DNA from: Acidimicrobiaceae bacterium
GTDB taxonomy: Bacteria; Actinomycetota; Acidimicrobiia; Acidimicrobiales; RAAP-2
DNA: 6,878 nt
Direction of reading: 5' to 3'
Assembly (NCBI GenBank): GCA_030838245.1
Contig: JAUTXB010000031.1
Coordinates: forward strand, 1 to 6,878
The position numbers and the translations under genes were made by a program. Positions 1-6,772 of this stretch are shown piece by piece. The first letter of the stretch is position 1. Every line of letters starts with the position of its first letter. The notes below the pieces were generated by a model that was given only the letters and a program-made list of their open reading frames with translations, did not search any database and was not told the DNA's origin.

Positions 1-41
1 CTCCGAGGCGGTCCTCTCTGCAAGAGACATGTTTGCAGAAA

Positions 42-47
42 AAGGAG
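42..47 (+). promoter_or_regulatory. Shine-Dalgarno site deciding the cold-shock gene start
   Basis: AAGGAG lies 9 nt before the GTG at 57. It would sit inside the coding sequence if the upstream TTG at 33 were used, which argues for the shorter protein. Confidence 0.7.
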
Positions 48-56
48 AATGCCACC

Positions 57-266
57 GTGGCATCCGGAACAGTTAAGTGGTTCAACGCCGAGAAGGGCTT
101 CGGGTTCATCTCGCAGCCCAGTGGCGGACCTGATGTCTTCGTACATCATTCCGCCATTCAGATGAACGGCTTCCGCAGCCTTGAAGAAGGTCAGGCGGTC
201 GAGTTCGACGTGCAGGAGGGCCCCAAGGGCCTGCAGGCCGTCGACGTCCGCCCCGCAGCGGGCTAG
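57..266 (+). CDS. Cold shock domain protein (CspA family), 69 aa
   Basis: Single-domain cold-shock protein, a small OB-fold that binds single-stranded RNA/DNA in the cytoplasm and in this family acts as an RNA chaperone or antiterminator. The sequence shows the N-terminal [15 protein letters not shown] block, with RNP1-type KGFGFI, and the RNP2-type VFVHHSAI block. A conserved [12 protein letters not shown] segment and an ordinary C-terminus after residue 69 follow. The length is typical of the family (65-70 aa). An in-frame TTG at 33 would add eight residues (MQKKENAT) that the family lacks. The GTG at 57 follows an AAGGAG at 42-47 with 9 nt spacing and gives the standard MASGTVKWF start, so it is preferred. 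Only 56 nt of leader are visible, so the long structured leader common in this family cannot be judged. A stem-loop follows at 275-307, suggesting a monocistronic unit. Whether it is cold-inducible or constitutive cannot be told. Confidence 0.95.
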   Translation: MASGTVKWFNAEKGFGFISQPSGGPDVFVHHSAIQMNGFRSLEEGQAVEFDVQEGPKGLQAVDVRPAAG

Positions 267-274
267 CAAGATCC

Positions 275-307
275 GGTCCGGACGGGCCACCGGCCCGTAC
301 TCGGACC
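275..307 (+). terminator. Strong stem-loop after the cold-shock gene
   Basis: GGTCCG (275-280) pairs with CGGACC (302-307). Inside it, ACGGGCC (282-288) pairs with GGCCCGT (292-298) around an ACC loop, leaving a 1-nt/3-nt internal bulge. That makes 13 base pairs, mostly GC, starting 9 nt after the stop codon. No T-run follows, so a classical intrinsic terminator is not shown. Hairpins without U-tract are common behind genes of high-GC actinobacteria, and this one probably ends or stabilises the csp transcript. Confidence 0.6.
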
Positions 308-410
308 ACCGGCCAGCTCACTGCCCATCGTCGTCACGGCGAACGCGGCGGTGAGGTACCGGTTCCACTCCAGAGATCGCGTCGCACCGCCGGCTCAGCC
401 TCCTCCTACT

Positions 411-417
411 GGGGGAG
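411..417 (+). promoter_or_regulatory. Candidate ribosome site for the MFS gene
   Basis: GGGGGAG ends 11 nt before the GTG at 429, slightly long spacing. It supports the 429 start over the GTG at 351, which lacks any purine-rich site. Confidence 0.4.
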
Positions 418-428
418 CCCGTCGGCGG

Positions 429-1655
429 GTGCCGCCCGGTTTCGGGATCATCTGGACCACTGTCGCCGTCGACCTGGTCGGCTTCGGCATGGTCTTTCCA
501 TTGCTCCCGCTCTACGCGAGACGGTTCGGCGCGTCACCGGCCACCATCGGGTTGCTGGTCGCCTCGTTCTCGGCCGCGCAGTTCGCGTTCGCCCCGGTAT
601 GGGGGCGGCTCTCCGACCGGATCGGCCGGAAGCCGGTGCTGGTCATGTCCCTGGTGGGGACGGCGCTGGCCAGTCTGGCCACCGGTCTGGCCGGCAGCAT
701 CTGGTTGCTCTTCGTGGCCAGGATCATCGACGGGGGATCGGGGGGCTCGCTCGGGGTGGCCCATGCCGCCGTGGCCGACCTGGCCGAGCCGGCGGAACGA
801 CCCCGACTGTTCGGGCTCCTCGGTGCCGCTTTCGGGGTCGGGTTCGTTCTCGGACCGGCGCTGGCGTCGTTGTCCGCGCTGGGCGGCGCCCGGCTCCCGT
901 TCCTGATCGCCGCCGGCATCGCCGCGGCCAACGCGGTCATCGCCCTGGTCCGTTTGCCCGAGACCAATCCCCCGTCGGCCAGGCGCCGATCGGCGGCCGC
1001 CAGCGCCGTCCCGGTGGTGGCGGCGAAGATCTCGCAGCGCCGTGTCCTCTTGGCTTTGGGCATCGCCACCGTGTGCAGCGTCAGCGCCTTTAGCGCCTTC
1101 GAGGCCGTCTTTTCCCTGTACGCCAACCGCCGCGCCTCGCTCGGGCTGTCCGGGACCGGCGGCGTGTTCGCCGTCATCGGGGTGGTGATCGTCTTGGTAC
1201 AGACCCAGCTGGTCCACCGGGTGGTGGCCTGGCTGGGCGAGTCGGTCGCCTTGGTCTCGGGCCTGGTCGTCCAAGCCGTCGGCCTGGCCTTGCTTCCCAC
1301 CGCCCACTCGCTGGCCGGGTTGGCCCTGCCGTTGGTGGTGCTGACCGTGGGCCAGGGGTTGGTCACCCCGACCCTGGCGCTGCTGGTCGCCGGCCGGGCA
1401 CCGTCGTGGCGACGGGGCGGGGCCCTCAGTATCCAGCAGGGGCTCTCGAGCCTGGCCCGGGTCATCGGCCCGGCCTTCGGCGGGTGGCTCTTCACCCTGC
1501 GGGGCGGCACCGGAGCCTTCCTGGTCGGGGCGGGGGTCACGGTGGTGGCCGTCGCAGCGTCGGTGCTGGTGGCGGTGGACGGCCACGTGTCAAGTGGGTC
1601 TGACCTGGGAAAAGGACCATCGCTGGCAGTCGACCCCCCCAAGGGTTACCATTGA
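429..1655 (+). CDS. MFS drug-efflux type transporter (TetA/DHA1-like)
   Basis: Major facilitator superfamily permease of about 12 membrane segments in 408 residues, probably a proton-coupled exporter in the cytoplasmic membrane. Visible signatures are the first-helix DLVGFGMVFPLLPLY block (from residue 15), the loop 2-3 motif A GRLSDRIGRKP (59-69), a motif-C-like GVGFVLGPA in helix 5 typical of antiporters, PET at the end of helix 6 (177-179), a charged central loop (SARRRS), and GPAFGG in the C-terminal half. The pattern resembles the tetracycline-efflux (DHA1) group, but the substrate cannot be read from sequence. The reading frame is open from a GTG at 351, which would add 26 residues rich in Pro/Arg. 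That stretch has visibly weaker third-position GC and no ribosome site. The GTG at 429 has GGGGGAG (411-417) upstream and starts directly before helix 1, so I chose it. It is separated from its neighbours by stem-loops on both sides, so it is probably its own unit. Confidence 0.88.
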   Translation: MPPGFGIIWTTVAVDLVGFGMVFPLLPLYARRFGASPATIGLLVASFSAAQFAFAPVWGRLSDRIGRKPVLVMSLVGTALASLATGLAGSIWLLFVARIIDGGSGGSLGVAHAAVADLAEPAERPRLFGLLGAAFGVGFVLGPALASLSALGGARLPFLIAAGIAAANAVIALVRLPETNPPSARRRSAAASAVPVVAAKISQRRVLLALGIATVCSVSAFSAFEAVFSLYANRRASLGLSGTGGVFAVIGVVIVLVQTQLVHRVVAWLGESVALVSGLVVQAVGLALLPTAHSLAGLALPLVVLTVGQGLVTPTLALLVAGRAPSWRRGGALSIQQGLSSLARVIGPAFGGWLFTLRGGTGAFLVGAGVTVVAVAASVLVAVDGHVSSGSDLGKGPSLAVDPPKGYH

Positions 1656-1666
1656 GTAACAACGGG

Positions 1667-1672
1667 TAGGAT
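1667..1672 (+). promoter_or_regulatory. Possible -10 box upstream of the acyl-CoA dehydrogenase
   Basis: TAGGAT fits the actinobacterial TANNNT -10 pattern just after the MFS stop codon. The matching -35 region (around 1644-1649, GGTTAC) is poor. An inverted repeat GTTAC(1645-1649)-N6-GTAAC(1656-1660) overlaps the expected promoter and could be an operator. This is weak evidence, taken from position and pattern only. Confidence 0.25.
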
Positions 1673-1676
1673 CACT

Positions 1677-1698
1677 TCGGGCGCCACCGCGCGCCCGA
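1677..1698 (+). terminator. Perfect 8-bp stem-loop between MFS and acyl-CoA dehydrogenase genes
   Basis: TCGGGCGC (1677-1684) and GCGCCCGA (1691-1698) form a perfect 8-bp stem with a CACCGC loop. It lies 21 nt after the MFS stop and 39 nt before the next ATG. It may terminate the MFS transcript or be a structured leader element of the downstream gene. No T-run follows. Confidence 0.5.
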
Positions 1699-1737
1699 CA
1701 ACCGAGCCCCCACCGGGCCGAACAGGAAGGGGACGCA

Positions 1738-2952
1738 ATGTCCGACTTCTCCATGGATCTCAACGAAGACCAACTGCAGATCCAAAAATGGGTGCACGAC
1801 TTCGCCGAGACGGTGGTCCGTCCGGCCGGGCACGAATGGGACGAGCGGGAAGAGACGCCCTGGCCCATCATCGAAGAGGCCGCCAAGATCGGGCTCTACT
1901 CCTTCGACTTCATCACCCAGTGCTTCCTCGATCCCACCGGGCTCTTGCTGCCCATCGCCAACGAGGAGCTGTCCTGGGGAGACGCCGGGATCGCCCTGTC
2001 CATCTTCGGAAGCACCCTGGGCTTGGCCGGCATTGCCGGGAACGGCACGCCCGAGCAGCTGATGGAGTGGGGCCCCCAATGCTTCGGGACTCCGGACAAG
2101 ATCCAGACGGCAGCCTTCGCCGTCTCGGAGCCCGACGCCGGGTCGGACGTCTCGTCCCTGCGCACCCGGGCCGTCTACGACGAGGCCAAGGACGAATGGG
2201 TCATCAACGGCACCAAGACGTGGATCACCAACGGCGGGATCGCCGACATCCACGTGGTGGTGGCATCGGTCGAGCCCGAGCTCGGCTCCCGGGGCCAGGC
2301 CAGCTTCATCGTTCCCCCGGGCACCCCGGGCCTGACCCAGGGACAGAAGTTCCAAAAGATGGGTATCCGTGCGTCCCACACCGCCGAGGTCGTCTTGGAC
2401 GACGTGCGGGTACCGGGCCGTTGCCTCTTGGGCGGGAAGGACAAGCTCGACGAGAAGCTGGCCCGCGCCCGGGAGGGGAAGCGGTCTACCAGCCAGGCGG
2501 CCATGAAGACGTTCGAGGCCTCGCGCCCGACCGTCGGGGCCCAGGCCCTGGGGATCGCACGAGCCGCCTACGAGTACTCGCTCGACTACGCCAAGGAGCG
2601 CAAGGCCTTCGGTCGAGCCATCATCGAGAACCAGGCGATCGCCTTCAAGCTGGCCGACATGAAGACCCGGATCGACGCATCCCGGCTGCTCGTGTGGCGG
2701 GCGGCGTGGATGGGGAGCACCGGGAAGCAGTTCACCGCCGGTGAGGGGTCGATGTCCAAGCTGTTCGCGGGCGAGACGGCGGTCTACGTGACCGAGGAGG
2801 CCATCCAGATCATGGGCGGCTACGGCTACATCCGGGAGCATCCGGTCGAGCGGTGGCATCGGGACTCGAAGATCTACACCATCTTCGAGGGCACGTCAGA
2901 GATCCAGCGGCTGATCATCGCCCGCGCCATCTCGGGCGTCCACGTCAACTAG
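1738..2952 (+). CDS. Acyl-CoA dehydrogenase
   Basis: FAD-dependent acyl-CoA dehydrogenase of 404 aa that forms the trans-2,3 double bond in an acyl-CoA, as in fatty-acid or branched-chain degradation; electrons normally pass to electron-transfer flavoprotein. All three domains are present: N-terminal helical (about 7-120), central beta domain (about 121-225) with the signature AVSEPDAGSDVSS (128-140), and C-terminal helical domain (about 255-400) with ERKAFGR (287-293) and the second signature QIMGGYGYIREHPVERWHRD (357-376). E384 in IFEGTSEIQ matches the catalytic base position of the medium/short-chain type enzymes. A charged insertion at about 232-256 (KDKLDEKLARAREGKR) precedes the C-terminal domain and makes this loop longer than in the mammalian medium-chain enzyme. 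The ATG at 1738 has GGAAGGGGA at 1725-1733, so the start is secure. Chain-length preference cannot be inferred, and no beta-oxidation partner gene is adjacent. Confidence 0.96.
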   Translation: MSDFSMDLNEDQLQIQKWVHDFAETVVRPAGHEWDEREETPWPIIEEAAKIGLYSFDFITQCFLDPTGLLLPIANEELSWGDAGIALSIFGSTLGLAGIAGNGTPEQLMEWGPQCFGTPDKIQTAAFAVSEPDAGSDVSSLRTRAVYDEAKDEWVINGTKTWITNGGIADIHVVVASVEPELGSRGQASFIVPPGTPGLTQGQKFQKMGIRASHTAEVVLDDVRVPGRCLLGGKDKLDEKLARAREGKRSTSQAAMKTFEASRPTVGAQALGIARAAYEYSLDYAKERKAFGRAIIENQAIAFKLADMKTRIDASRLLVWRAAWMGSTGKQFTAGEGSMSKLFAGETAVYVTEEAIQIMGGYGYIREHPVERWHRDSKIYTIFEGTSEIQRLIIARAISGVHVN

Positions 2953-2994
2953 AGGCCTTCCTCCCGGAGCACAGCTGCTCGGAGCAAAGCCTCT
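2951..2994. terminator. Compound hairpin between convergent genes
   Basis: AGAGGC (2951-2956) pairs with GCCTCT (2989-2994). Inside it, CTCC (2961-2964) pairs with GGAG (2981-2984) and GAGC (2967-2970) with GCTC (2977-2980), giving a 14-bp interrupted stem that begins inside the dehydrogenase stop codon. A second small hairpin, GGGCC (2995-2999)/GGCCC (3010-3014), lies just beyond the stop of the collagen-like gene on the other strand. The pair is well placed to act as a bidirectional terminator, though neither has a clear T-run. Confidence 0.6.
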
Positions 2995-3017
2995 GGGCCA
3001 TTGATGTGCGGCCCCGC

Positions 3018-3659
3018 CTACTGCGTGCCGCACACTACGTAGGCCTGAACGGACATCGTCGCACCTGCTCCCATCGGGCCGGTCACCACACCGACCGCCT
3101 TCCATGATCGGGCCGTCGAGGGTTCCGAGGTGAGGAGTGCTACCCCTGTCTGGGTGGCGCTGGTGGCCGTGGTGGCCTTGGTCGTGCTCGTGGCCGCGGA
3201 AGGAAGCACGGTCAGCTCGCCGTTCGCCACCTGAGCTCCTCCCCCGAGGAGCACCCGACCCGTCGGGCAGGTGGCGGTGGATGACACGGTGGTGCCAGCG
3301 GCCGGGCTGGCGGCCGAGGTGACCGGCGTTCCCTCGACCACGCTGCTGGTGAGGGCGCGTCGGGAACTGCCCGTGCCGGTCCCGGCTGGGCCCTCGGGTC
3401 CGGTGGCTCCCTTGGGACCTGGCGCGCCGGCCGGGCCGGTCGCACCCACGGGGCCCTGTGGTCCGGCCGGTCCGGGGAACCCCCGTGCGCCCTGTGGCCC
3501 GGTTGGGCCCTGAGGCCCGGTCGACCCAGTCGAATAGACCGTCTTGGCCGAGCCCGGGGAGCTGGTCAGCGCCACCCCCAACCCGACACCGACGCCGGCG
3601 ATCACCAGGCCGGCGACGGCGCCGACGACGAACTGCTTACTTGGACGAAGTTCCGACAT
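3018..3659 (-). CDS. Membrane-anchored collagen-like protein
   Basis: A 213-residue protein in four parts. These are a short basic N-terminus, one hydrophobic segment (about 9-32) that should act as an uncleaved signal anchor, 17 uninterrupted Gly-X-Y triplets (45-95), and a C-terminal Ser/Thr/Ala-rich domain (about 100-213). Y positions are often Thr, Gln or Ala and X is often Pro. The C-terminal domain contains [14 protein letters not shown] (131-144), a pattern seen in exported actinobacterial proteins, and a second cysteine at 210 near the end (VVCGTQ); these could form a disulphide. By analogy with bacterial collagen-like proteins, the triplets would form a trimeric triple helix outside the cell with the C-terminal domain as trimerisation or binding head; this is inference. 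The ATG at 3659 is preceded by GAGGGG (3668-3673) at good spacing. It is the last gene of a minus-strand operon, 19 nt after a small ORF. Ligand and role are unknown. Confidence 0.85.
   Translation of the reverse strand: MSELRPSKQFVVGAVAGLVIAGVGVGLGVALTSSPGSAKTVYSTGSTGPQGPTGPQGARGFPGPAGPQGPVGATGPAGAPGPKGATGPEGPAGTGTGSSRRALTSSVVEGTPVTSAASPAAGTTVSSTATCPTGRVLLGGGAQVANGELTVLPSAATSTTKATTATSATQTGVALLTSEPSTARSWKAVGVVTGPMGAGATMSVQAYVVCGTQ
3375..3527 (-). repeat. Gly-X-Y coding repeat (17 triplets)
   Basis: This is the in-frame 9-bp-period GC-rich repeat encoding residues 45-95 of the collagen-like protein. Glycine falls at every third residue without a break, from GST through GPQ, GPT, GAR, GFP, GAT, GPK and GPE to GTG. 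Such repeats can change in copy number by slippage. Confidence 0.85.
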
Positions 3660-3678
3660 CTGGTTGCCCCCTCGTCAC

Positions 3679-3834
3679 CTATGAGTGGAGGGAGTGTCCT
3701 CCGATGACACCTATGTGGTGTAGCAGGCGAACGTGGCGACAGTGGGGACACTCGCGCCCGTCGGCCATCCTGACCAGCTTCTCGACAGCACGGCTGATCG
3801 TGTGTGACGGCGGCCGGCTGCTGACCAACCCCAT
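3679..3834 (-). CDS. Small His/Cys-rich ORF (51 aa), candidate gene
   Basis: I do not recognise a family. The 51-codon frame begins at an ATG (3834-3832) whose A is also the last base of the preceding gene's TGA, a TGATG overlap typical of translational coupling. It ends 19 nt before the ATG of the collagen-like gene, so it fills nearly the whole gap between the two. The predicted protein has a helix-prone stretch, RAVEKLVRMADG (15-26), then CPHC at 29-32 and seven histidines in all (11, 31, 34, 39, 40, 47, 50). It could bind a metal such as zinc through C29, C32 and two of the later His. Third-position GC is high (38 of 50 codons after the start by my count), as expected for a real gene here. 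There is no signal peptide or membrane segment, so it should be cytoplasmic. It could instead be a non-coding spacer; its length and lack of known homology keep confidence moderate. Confidence 0.45.
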   Translation of the reverse strand: MGLVSSRPPSHTISRAVEKLVRMADGRECPHCRHVRLLHHIGVIGGHSLHS

Positions 3835-6656
3835 CAATACCGGTTCGACCCCCGACCCCCCGTAGCCCCGTTCGCTCCGGTGTACCCGGTGCGAACGGGC
3901 AGCGACCTCCGTCGAAGAGCCCACCAGGCTGCCATCAGGCCCAGCAGGGCAGCCGTTCCGGCGACGCTCAGCCAGAGGCCGACCCACGCCCCGTCAGGCT
4001 GATACGACCAGGTCAATGTCCCCGTTCCCGGTGGCACCCTGACTCCCTGGACGATGCCCACGGCCCGGACGGGGAGGACGACGGCCGGGCTACCCGAGGC
4101 GGCCTGCCAGGTGGCCTTCCAGCCGGGGATGGCGGCCATGGAGCGGACGACCAGTACGCCGGTGGGGCTGGTCACCGTGGCCGATGTCGGTTCGAGCAGG
4201 GGCCCAGTCCGGCGGGTGATCGACGCCCCCTCGAGCGAGCTTCCGTCGATGGACCGCAGGGTCAGTGGTGGTGTGGCCCGCTGGTTGGCAAAGACGGCGA
4301 AGAGCCCGTCGGTCCCCTCGAACGTCCAGTGGGAGAGCGTGCGGGCTCCCTGCAACTGTCCGTCGGCCACGAACCGCTGACCCGACGATGCGGTGATCGT
4401 CGGCGCGCCGTACGTGGTGGGGCCGACCAGGGGCTGCACGGTGACGGCCACCGCTTCGACGGACGGACCGAAGCGGGCCGACAGGGTGCCAGTCGCCGGG
4501 GCGACGTCGGCCGTCTCCCAGACGACGACGCCGCTCGCCTCGATCAAGCCGATCCGCGCGCTGGTGGGAGCGCTCGACGGAGAGAGTGCGGGGACGGTCA
4601 CCGCGGTGACCGGAAGGGGCATGCCGATGAACCATGAGGCTCGGCCGCCGCTCACCACCGTTCGGTGGGCGGCCTGAGGATCGACGGGCGGCGTGATGGC
4701 TGTGGGCGCCTGTGGCTCGCCTGGGCCGGTGACGGGCGTGATCAGATAGCTCGACGGTGTGAACAGGGTCTTCGTGTCGAGTTGGTCGAGCACTCCGTTC
4801 CCGATGGCCACCGGCGTCAGCGCATTCGTTCCCTCGCCCATGGCCGCATGGGACCCGGTGGCCGCCGCATACCCGTTGTCGACGATGGCGCTGTATCCCT
4901 GGGCGCCGTACTGGCCGTCTTGGATGTTGAGGTCGGGCTGGCCGACCAGGGTCGGCAGCCCACCGACCAGGAGCGGGTCGTAGATGGCGAAGCGCCCGGT
5001 GCGTCCGATCGAGTCGGCTTGCCCGGCGGCCCCCGTCCCGGTGGCCGAACCCGAGCCAGTCACCGGCGAAGGCGTGGCCGCGGCGGGAACAGTGCCCCAG
5101 AACTGGCCGCCGTCCACGGCGAACAGGCTGGTCACGGTGAACGCGGCCAGGTCGACCAGGACGATGACGGAGAGGAACCGCACCCGCAGCCGACGGTCGA
5201 GGCGGGGCGCCACGATCAGGAAGGTCCCGACCAAGATGGCGATAAAGAGGAAGGGAAGGAGCGACGGCCAGAGGTGGCTTGCCCTCCCCACCTGGTTCGG
5301 GAGGGCTTGCATCCAGCTGGCGAACTGGGACGGGAACACCATGGCCACCACGGCAACGGCGGCGACGATAGTGGGCACGAACAGCGAGACGGCCAAGGTA
5401 CGGCGTTTCGACGCCGAGGTCCCGGCACGGGCGCGACGCTCGGCCAGGACGGGACCGTCGATGGTGTGCTGGACCCAGTAGGCCAGCAGAATGCCGAGAG
5501 CCAGATCCGTCACCAGTATGTTCCGGCTCTGGAGGCGCTGGCTCCCGAAGAGGGGGATATGGCTCAACGCCGGGCCGAGTGGGGAGTTCCCGCCCAGGGC
5601 CAGGATCACGCCGATCAGGGCGATCCCGATCCAGCCCAACCACTCCGGAACGGGGCGCCGCCAGCGCAGCGTGGCGAGTAGGGACACCGCCCCGACGATC
5701 GGCACGATCCCGACGTAGCCGGTGACCTCGGCCAGGTTGTAGTGGGCGAAGAAGGACGGCTGACCGAACGAACCGGATCCGCCGAGCAGGTCGGGGATCC
5801 CAAGCAAGAGCAACCATTGTCCGGGAAGCGAGCCCGAGCTGAACAGTGAGTAGGTGGACGCCGCTCGCTGGGAGGTGGACACCACGCTGAGGCCGGGCAG
5901 CCACTGCACGGCACCAAAGAGAACGGCTAGGGCCAGGCCGATAGTGGCGGAGACAAGGAACCCGATGGCCGCTCGCCCGGCGCGGATCGTTCGCCAGGCC
6001 ACGTACAAGGCGGCGATGATGACCGCCTCGTCGACGGCCCGCGGTTCGCCGGCGAGCACGCACATGCCTCCACTGGCCCCGAGCAATGCGATCCAGCCCA
6101 GCCGGGCGTGCGCGGTCGGGCGCCGGGACAGCTGTAACAGCGCCAGCAACATCAGCGGCACCCAGCTCATCCCGGCCACCACCCCGAAGTGCACCAACTG
6201 GGAGGCCATGGACCCGGCAAAGGCGAACGACGCCGCCCCAAGCAGTGCGGCGGGAGGGCGGAGGCCCGAGGCGCGGAGGAAGAGGTACAACCCGAGCGCC
6301 GCCACCCAGTAGACCAGCATCTCGTTGAGGACCCACGCGGCGGTGGCCGGGAAGACGGCGAACAAGAAGGTGAAGGGATACATGGCTCCGGCGTTCCACC
6401 CGCCGAGCAAGGGCGAACCACTCCAGATGTAGGGATTGAGCAAGGGGAAGGTCCCCTGCCTGATCTGATTGCCGGCCAGTGTCCGCATCGGGAGGTTCTG
6501 GTACAGGTTGTCGCCGAACAGCACGGGGTGGCCAACCAGGCCGGGAATGCCGAAGAACAGGAGTGGGGCAACCACCAGGACGGCCACGGCTACGAGCTCA
6601 GCCCGTCGCGCCCTGCCCGTCAGAGCGTTCACACAGCTACGGAAGCGCTCGGACAC
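3834..6656 (-). CDS. YfhO-like polytopic membrane protein, probable GT-C glycosyltransferase
   Basis: A 940-residue membrane protein. After a short N-terminus and helix 1 (about 20-40) comes a first outer loop with GDNLYQNLP (48-56; D49), then NPYIWSGSPLLGG (74-86) and YPFTFLF (93-99). This is the layout of the YfhO family, in which such a loop Asp is the likely catalytic residue of GT-C-type transferases using polyprenyl-phosphate sugars. About a dozen further helices follow up to about 514, with family-like HYNLAEVTGYVGIVPI (305-320) and NSPLGPALSHIPLF (357-370). A large outer domain (about 515-890) starts with a Ser/Thr/Gly/Ala linker and ends with GWKATWQA and a beta-rich VPPGTGTLTWSYQP stretch, again YfhO-like. 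A last helix (about 892-914) and a basic tail close the protein, and the tail ends in five Gly-X-Y triplets (924-938). The start is GTG without a visible ribosome site; another GTG eight codons in is possible. First gene of the operon with the small ORF and the collagen-like gene. Sugar and acceptor are unknown. Confidence 0.85.
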   Translation of the reverse strand: MSERFRSCVNALTGRARRAELVAVAVLVVAPLLFFGIPGLVGHPVLFGDNLYQNLPMRTLAGNQIRQGTFPLLNPYIWSGSPLLGGWNAGAMYPFTFLFAVFPATAAWVLNEMLVYWVAALGLYLFLRASGLRPPAALLGAASFAFAGSMASQLVHFGVVAGMSWVPLMLLALLQLSRRPTAHARLGWIALLGASGGMCVLAGEPRAVDEAVIIAALYVAWRTIRAGRAAIGFLVSATIGLALAVLFGAVQWLPGLSVVSTSQRAASTYSLFSSGSLPGQWLLLLGIPDLLGGSGSFGQPSFFAHYNLAEVTGYVGIVPIVGAVSLLATLRWRRPVPEWLGWIGIALIGVILALGGNSPLGPALSHIPLFGSQRLQSRNILVTDLALGILLAYWVQHTIDGPVLAERRARAGTSASKRRTLAVSLFVPTIVAAVAVVAMVFPSQFASWMQALPNQVGRASHLWPSLLPFLFIAILVGTFLIVAPRLDRRLRVRFLSVIVLVDLAAFTVTSLFAVDGGQFWGTVPAAATPSPVTGSGSATGTGAAGQADSIGRTGRFAIYDPLLVGGLPTLVGQPDLNIQDGQYGAQGYSAIVDNGYAAATGSHAAMGEGTNALTPVAIGNGVLDQLDTKTLFTPSSYLITPVTGPGEPQAPTAITPPVDPQAAHRTVVSGGRASWFIGMPLPVTAVTVPALSPSSAPTSARIGLIEASGVVVWETADVAPATGTLSARFGPSVEAVAVTVQPLVGPTTYGAPTITASSGQRFVADGQLQGARTLSHWTFEGTDGLFAVFANQRATPPLTLRSIDGSSLEGASITRRTGPLLEPTSATVTSPTGVLVVRSMAAIPGWKATWQAASGSPAVVLPVRAVGIVQGVRVPPGTGTLTWSYQPDGAWVGLWLSVAGTAALLGLMAAWWALRRRSLPVRTGYTGANGATGGRGSNRY

Positions 6657-6697
6657 CCGGAGAGCGTTGCACCCAAAACTGAGATCCAGCTGAGTGC

Positions 6698-6723
6698 CTA
6701 GGCAAACGGATCAGGAGGCCTAG
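6698..6723. repeat. Inverted repeat in the divergent intergenic region
   Basis: CTAGGC (6698-6703) and GCCTAG (6718-6723) are separated by 14 nt, about 42 nt upstream of the YfhO-like start and about 60 nt upstream of the phosphatase start. The two arms are centred 20 bp apart, about two helical turns, so a dimeric regulator site is possible, as is a leader hairpin. I found no convincing -35/-10 pair for the minus-strand operon. Confidence 0.3.
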
Positions 6724-6772
6724 TGCCCGGCACCCGGCCCCGCGACCTGGCCCGAGAGCGAGAGCCACCGGG

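Noticed and set aside
15..27. TCTCT-GCA-AGAGA mini-hairpin before the cold-shock gene
   Set aside because: A five-base-pair stem at the window edge; too small to call a leader element without the missing upstream sequence.
512..1642. Long minus-strand open frames of 350-376 codons opposite the MFS gene
   Set aside because: These are shadows produced by high third-position GC. They have low-complexity Pro/Arg/Gly/Ala composition and no domain, and the plus-strand frame has clear MFS motifs.
1672..2859. Minus-strand frame of 395 codons opposite the acyl-CoA dehydrogenase
   Set aside because: The plus-strand frame carries both family signatures and the catalytic Glu; the antisense frame is compositionally a mirror of it.
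2853..3107. 84-codon plus-strand frame across the dehydrogenase end
   Set aside because: It starts inside the dehydrogenase, crosses the terminator hairpin and runs antisense into the collagen-like gene; it has no recognisable motif.
3676..3715. Two exact copies of CACCTATG 32 bp apart, with a GTGTC/GACAC mini-hairpin between them
   Set aside because: They are short, inside the end of the small ORF and close to its stop; likely chance, with no sign of a mobile-element boundary.
3679..3987. The upstream extension (to 102 codons) of the small ORF
   Set aside because: The part before 3834 lies inside the YfhO-like coding region and has shadow composition; only the portion from the overlapping ATG is plausible.
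4090..6399. 769-codon minus-strand frame overlapping the YfhO-like gene
   Set aside because: It is Arg/Pro/Gly-rich, without hydrophobic segments or motifs, and lies in the +1 shifted frame of a well-supported membrane protein gene.
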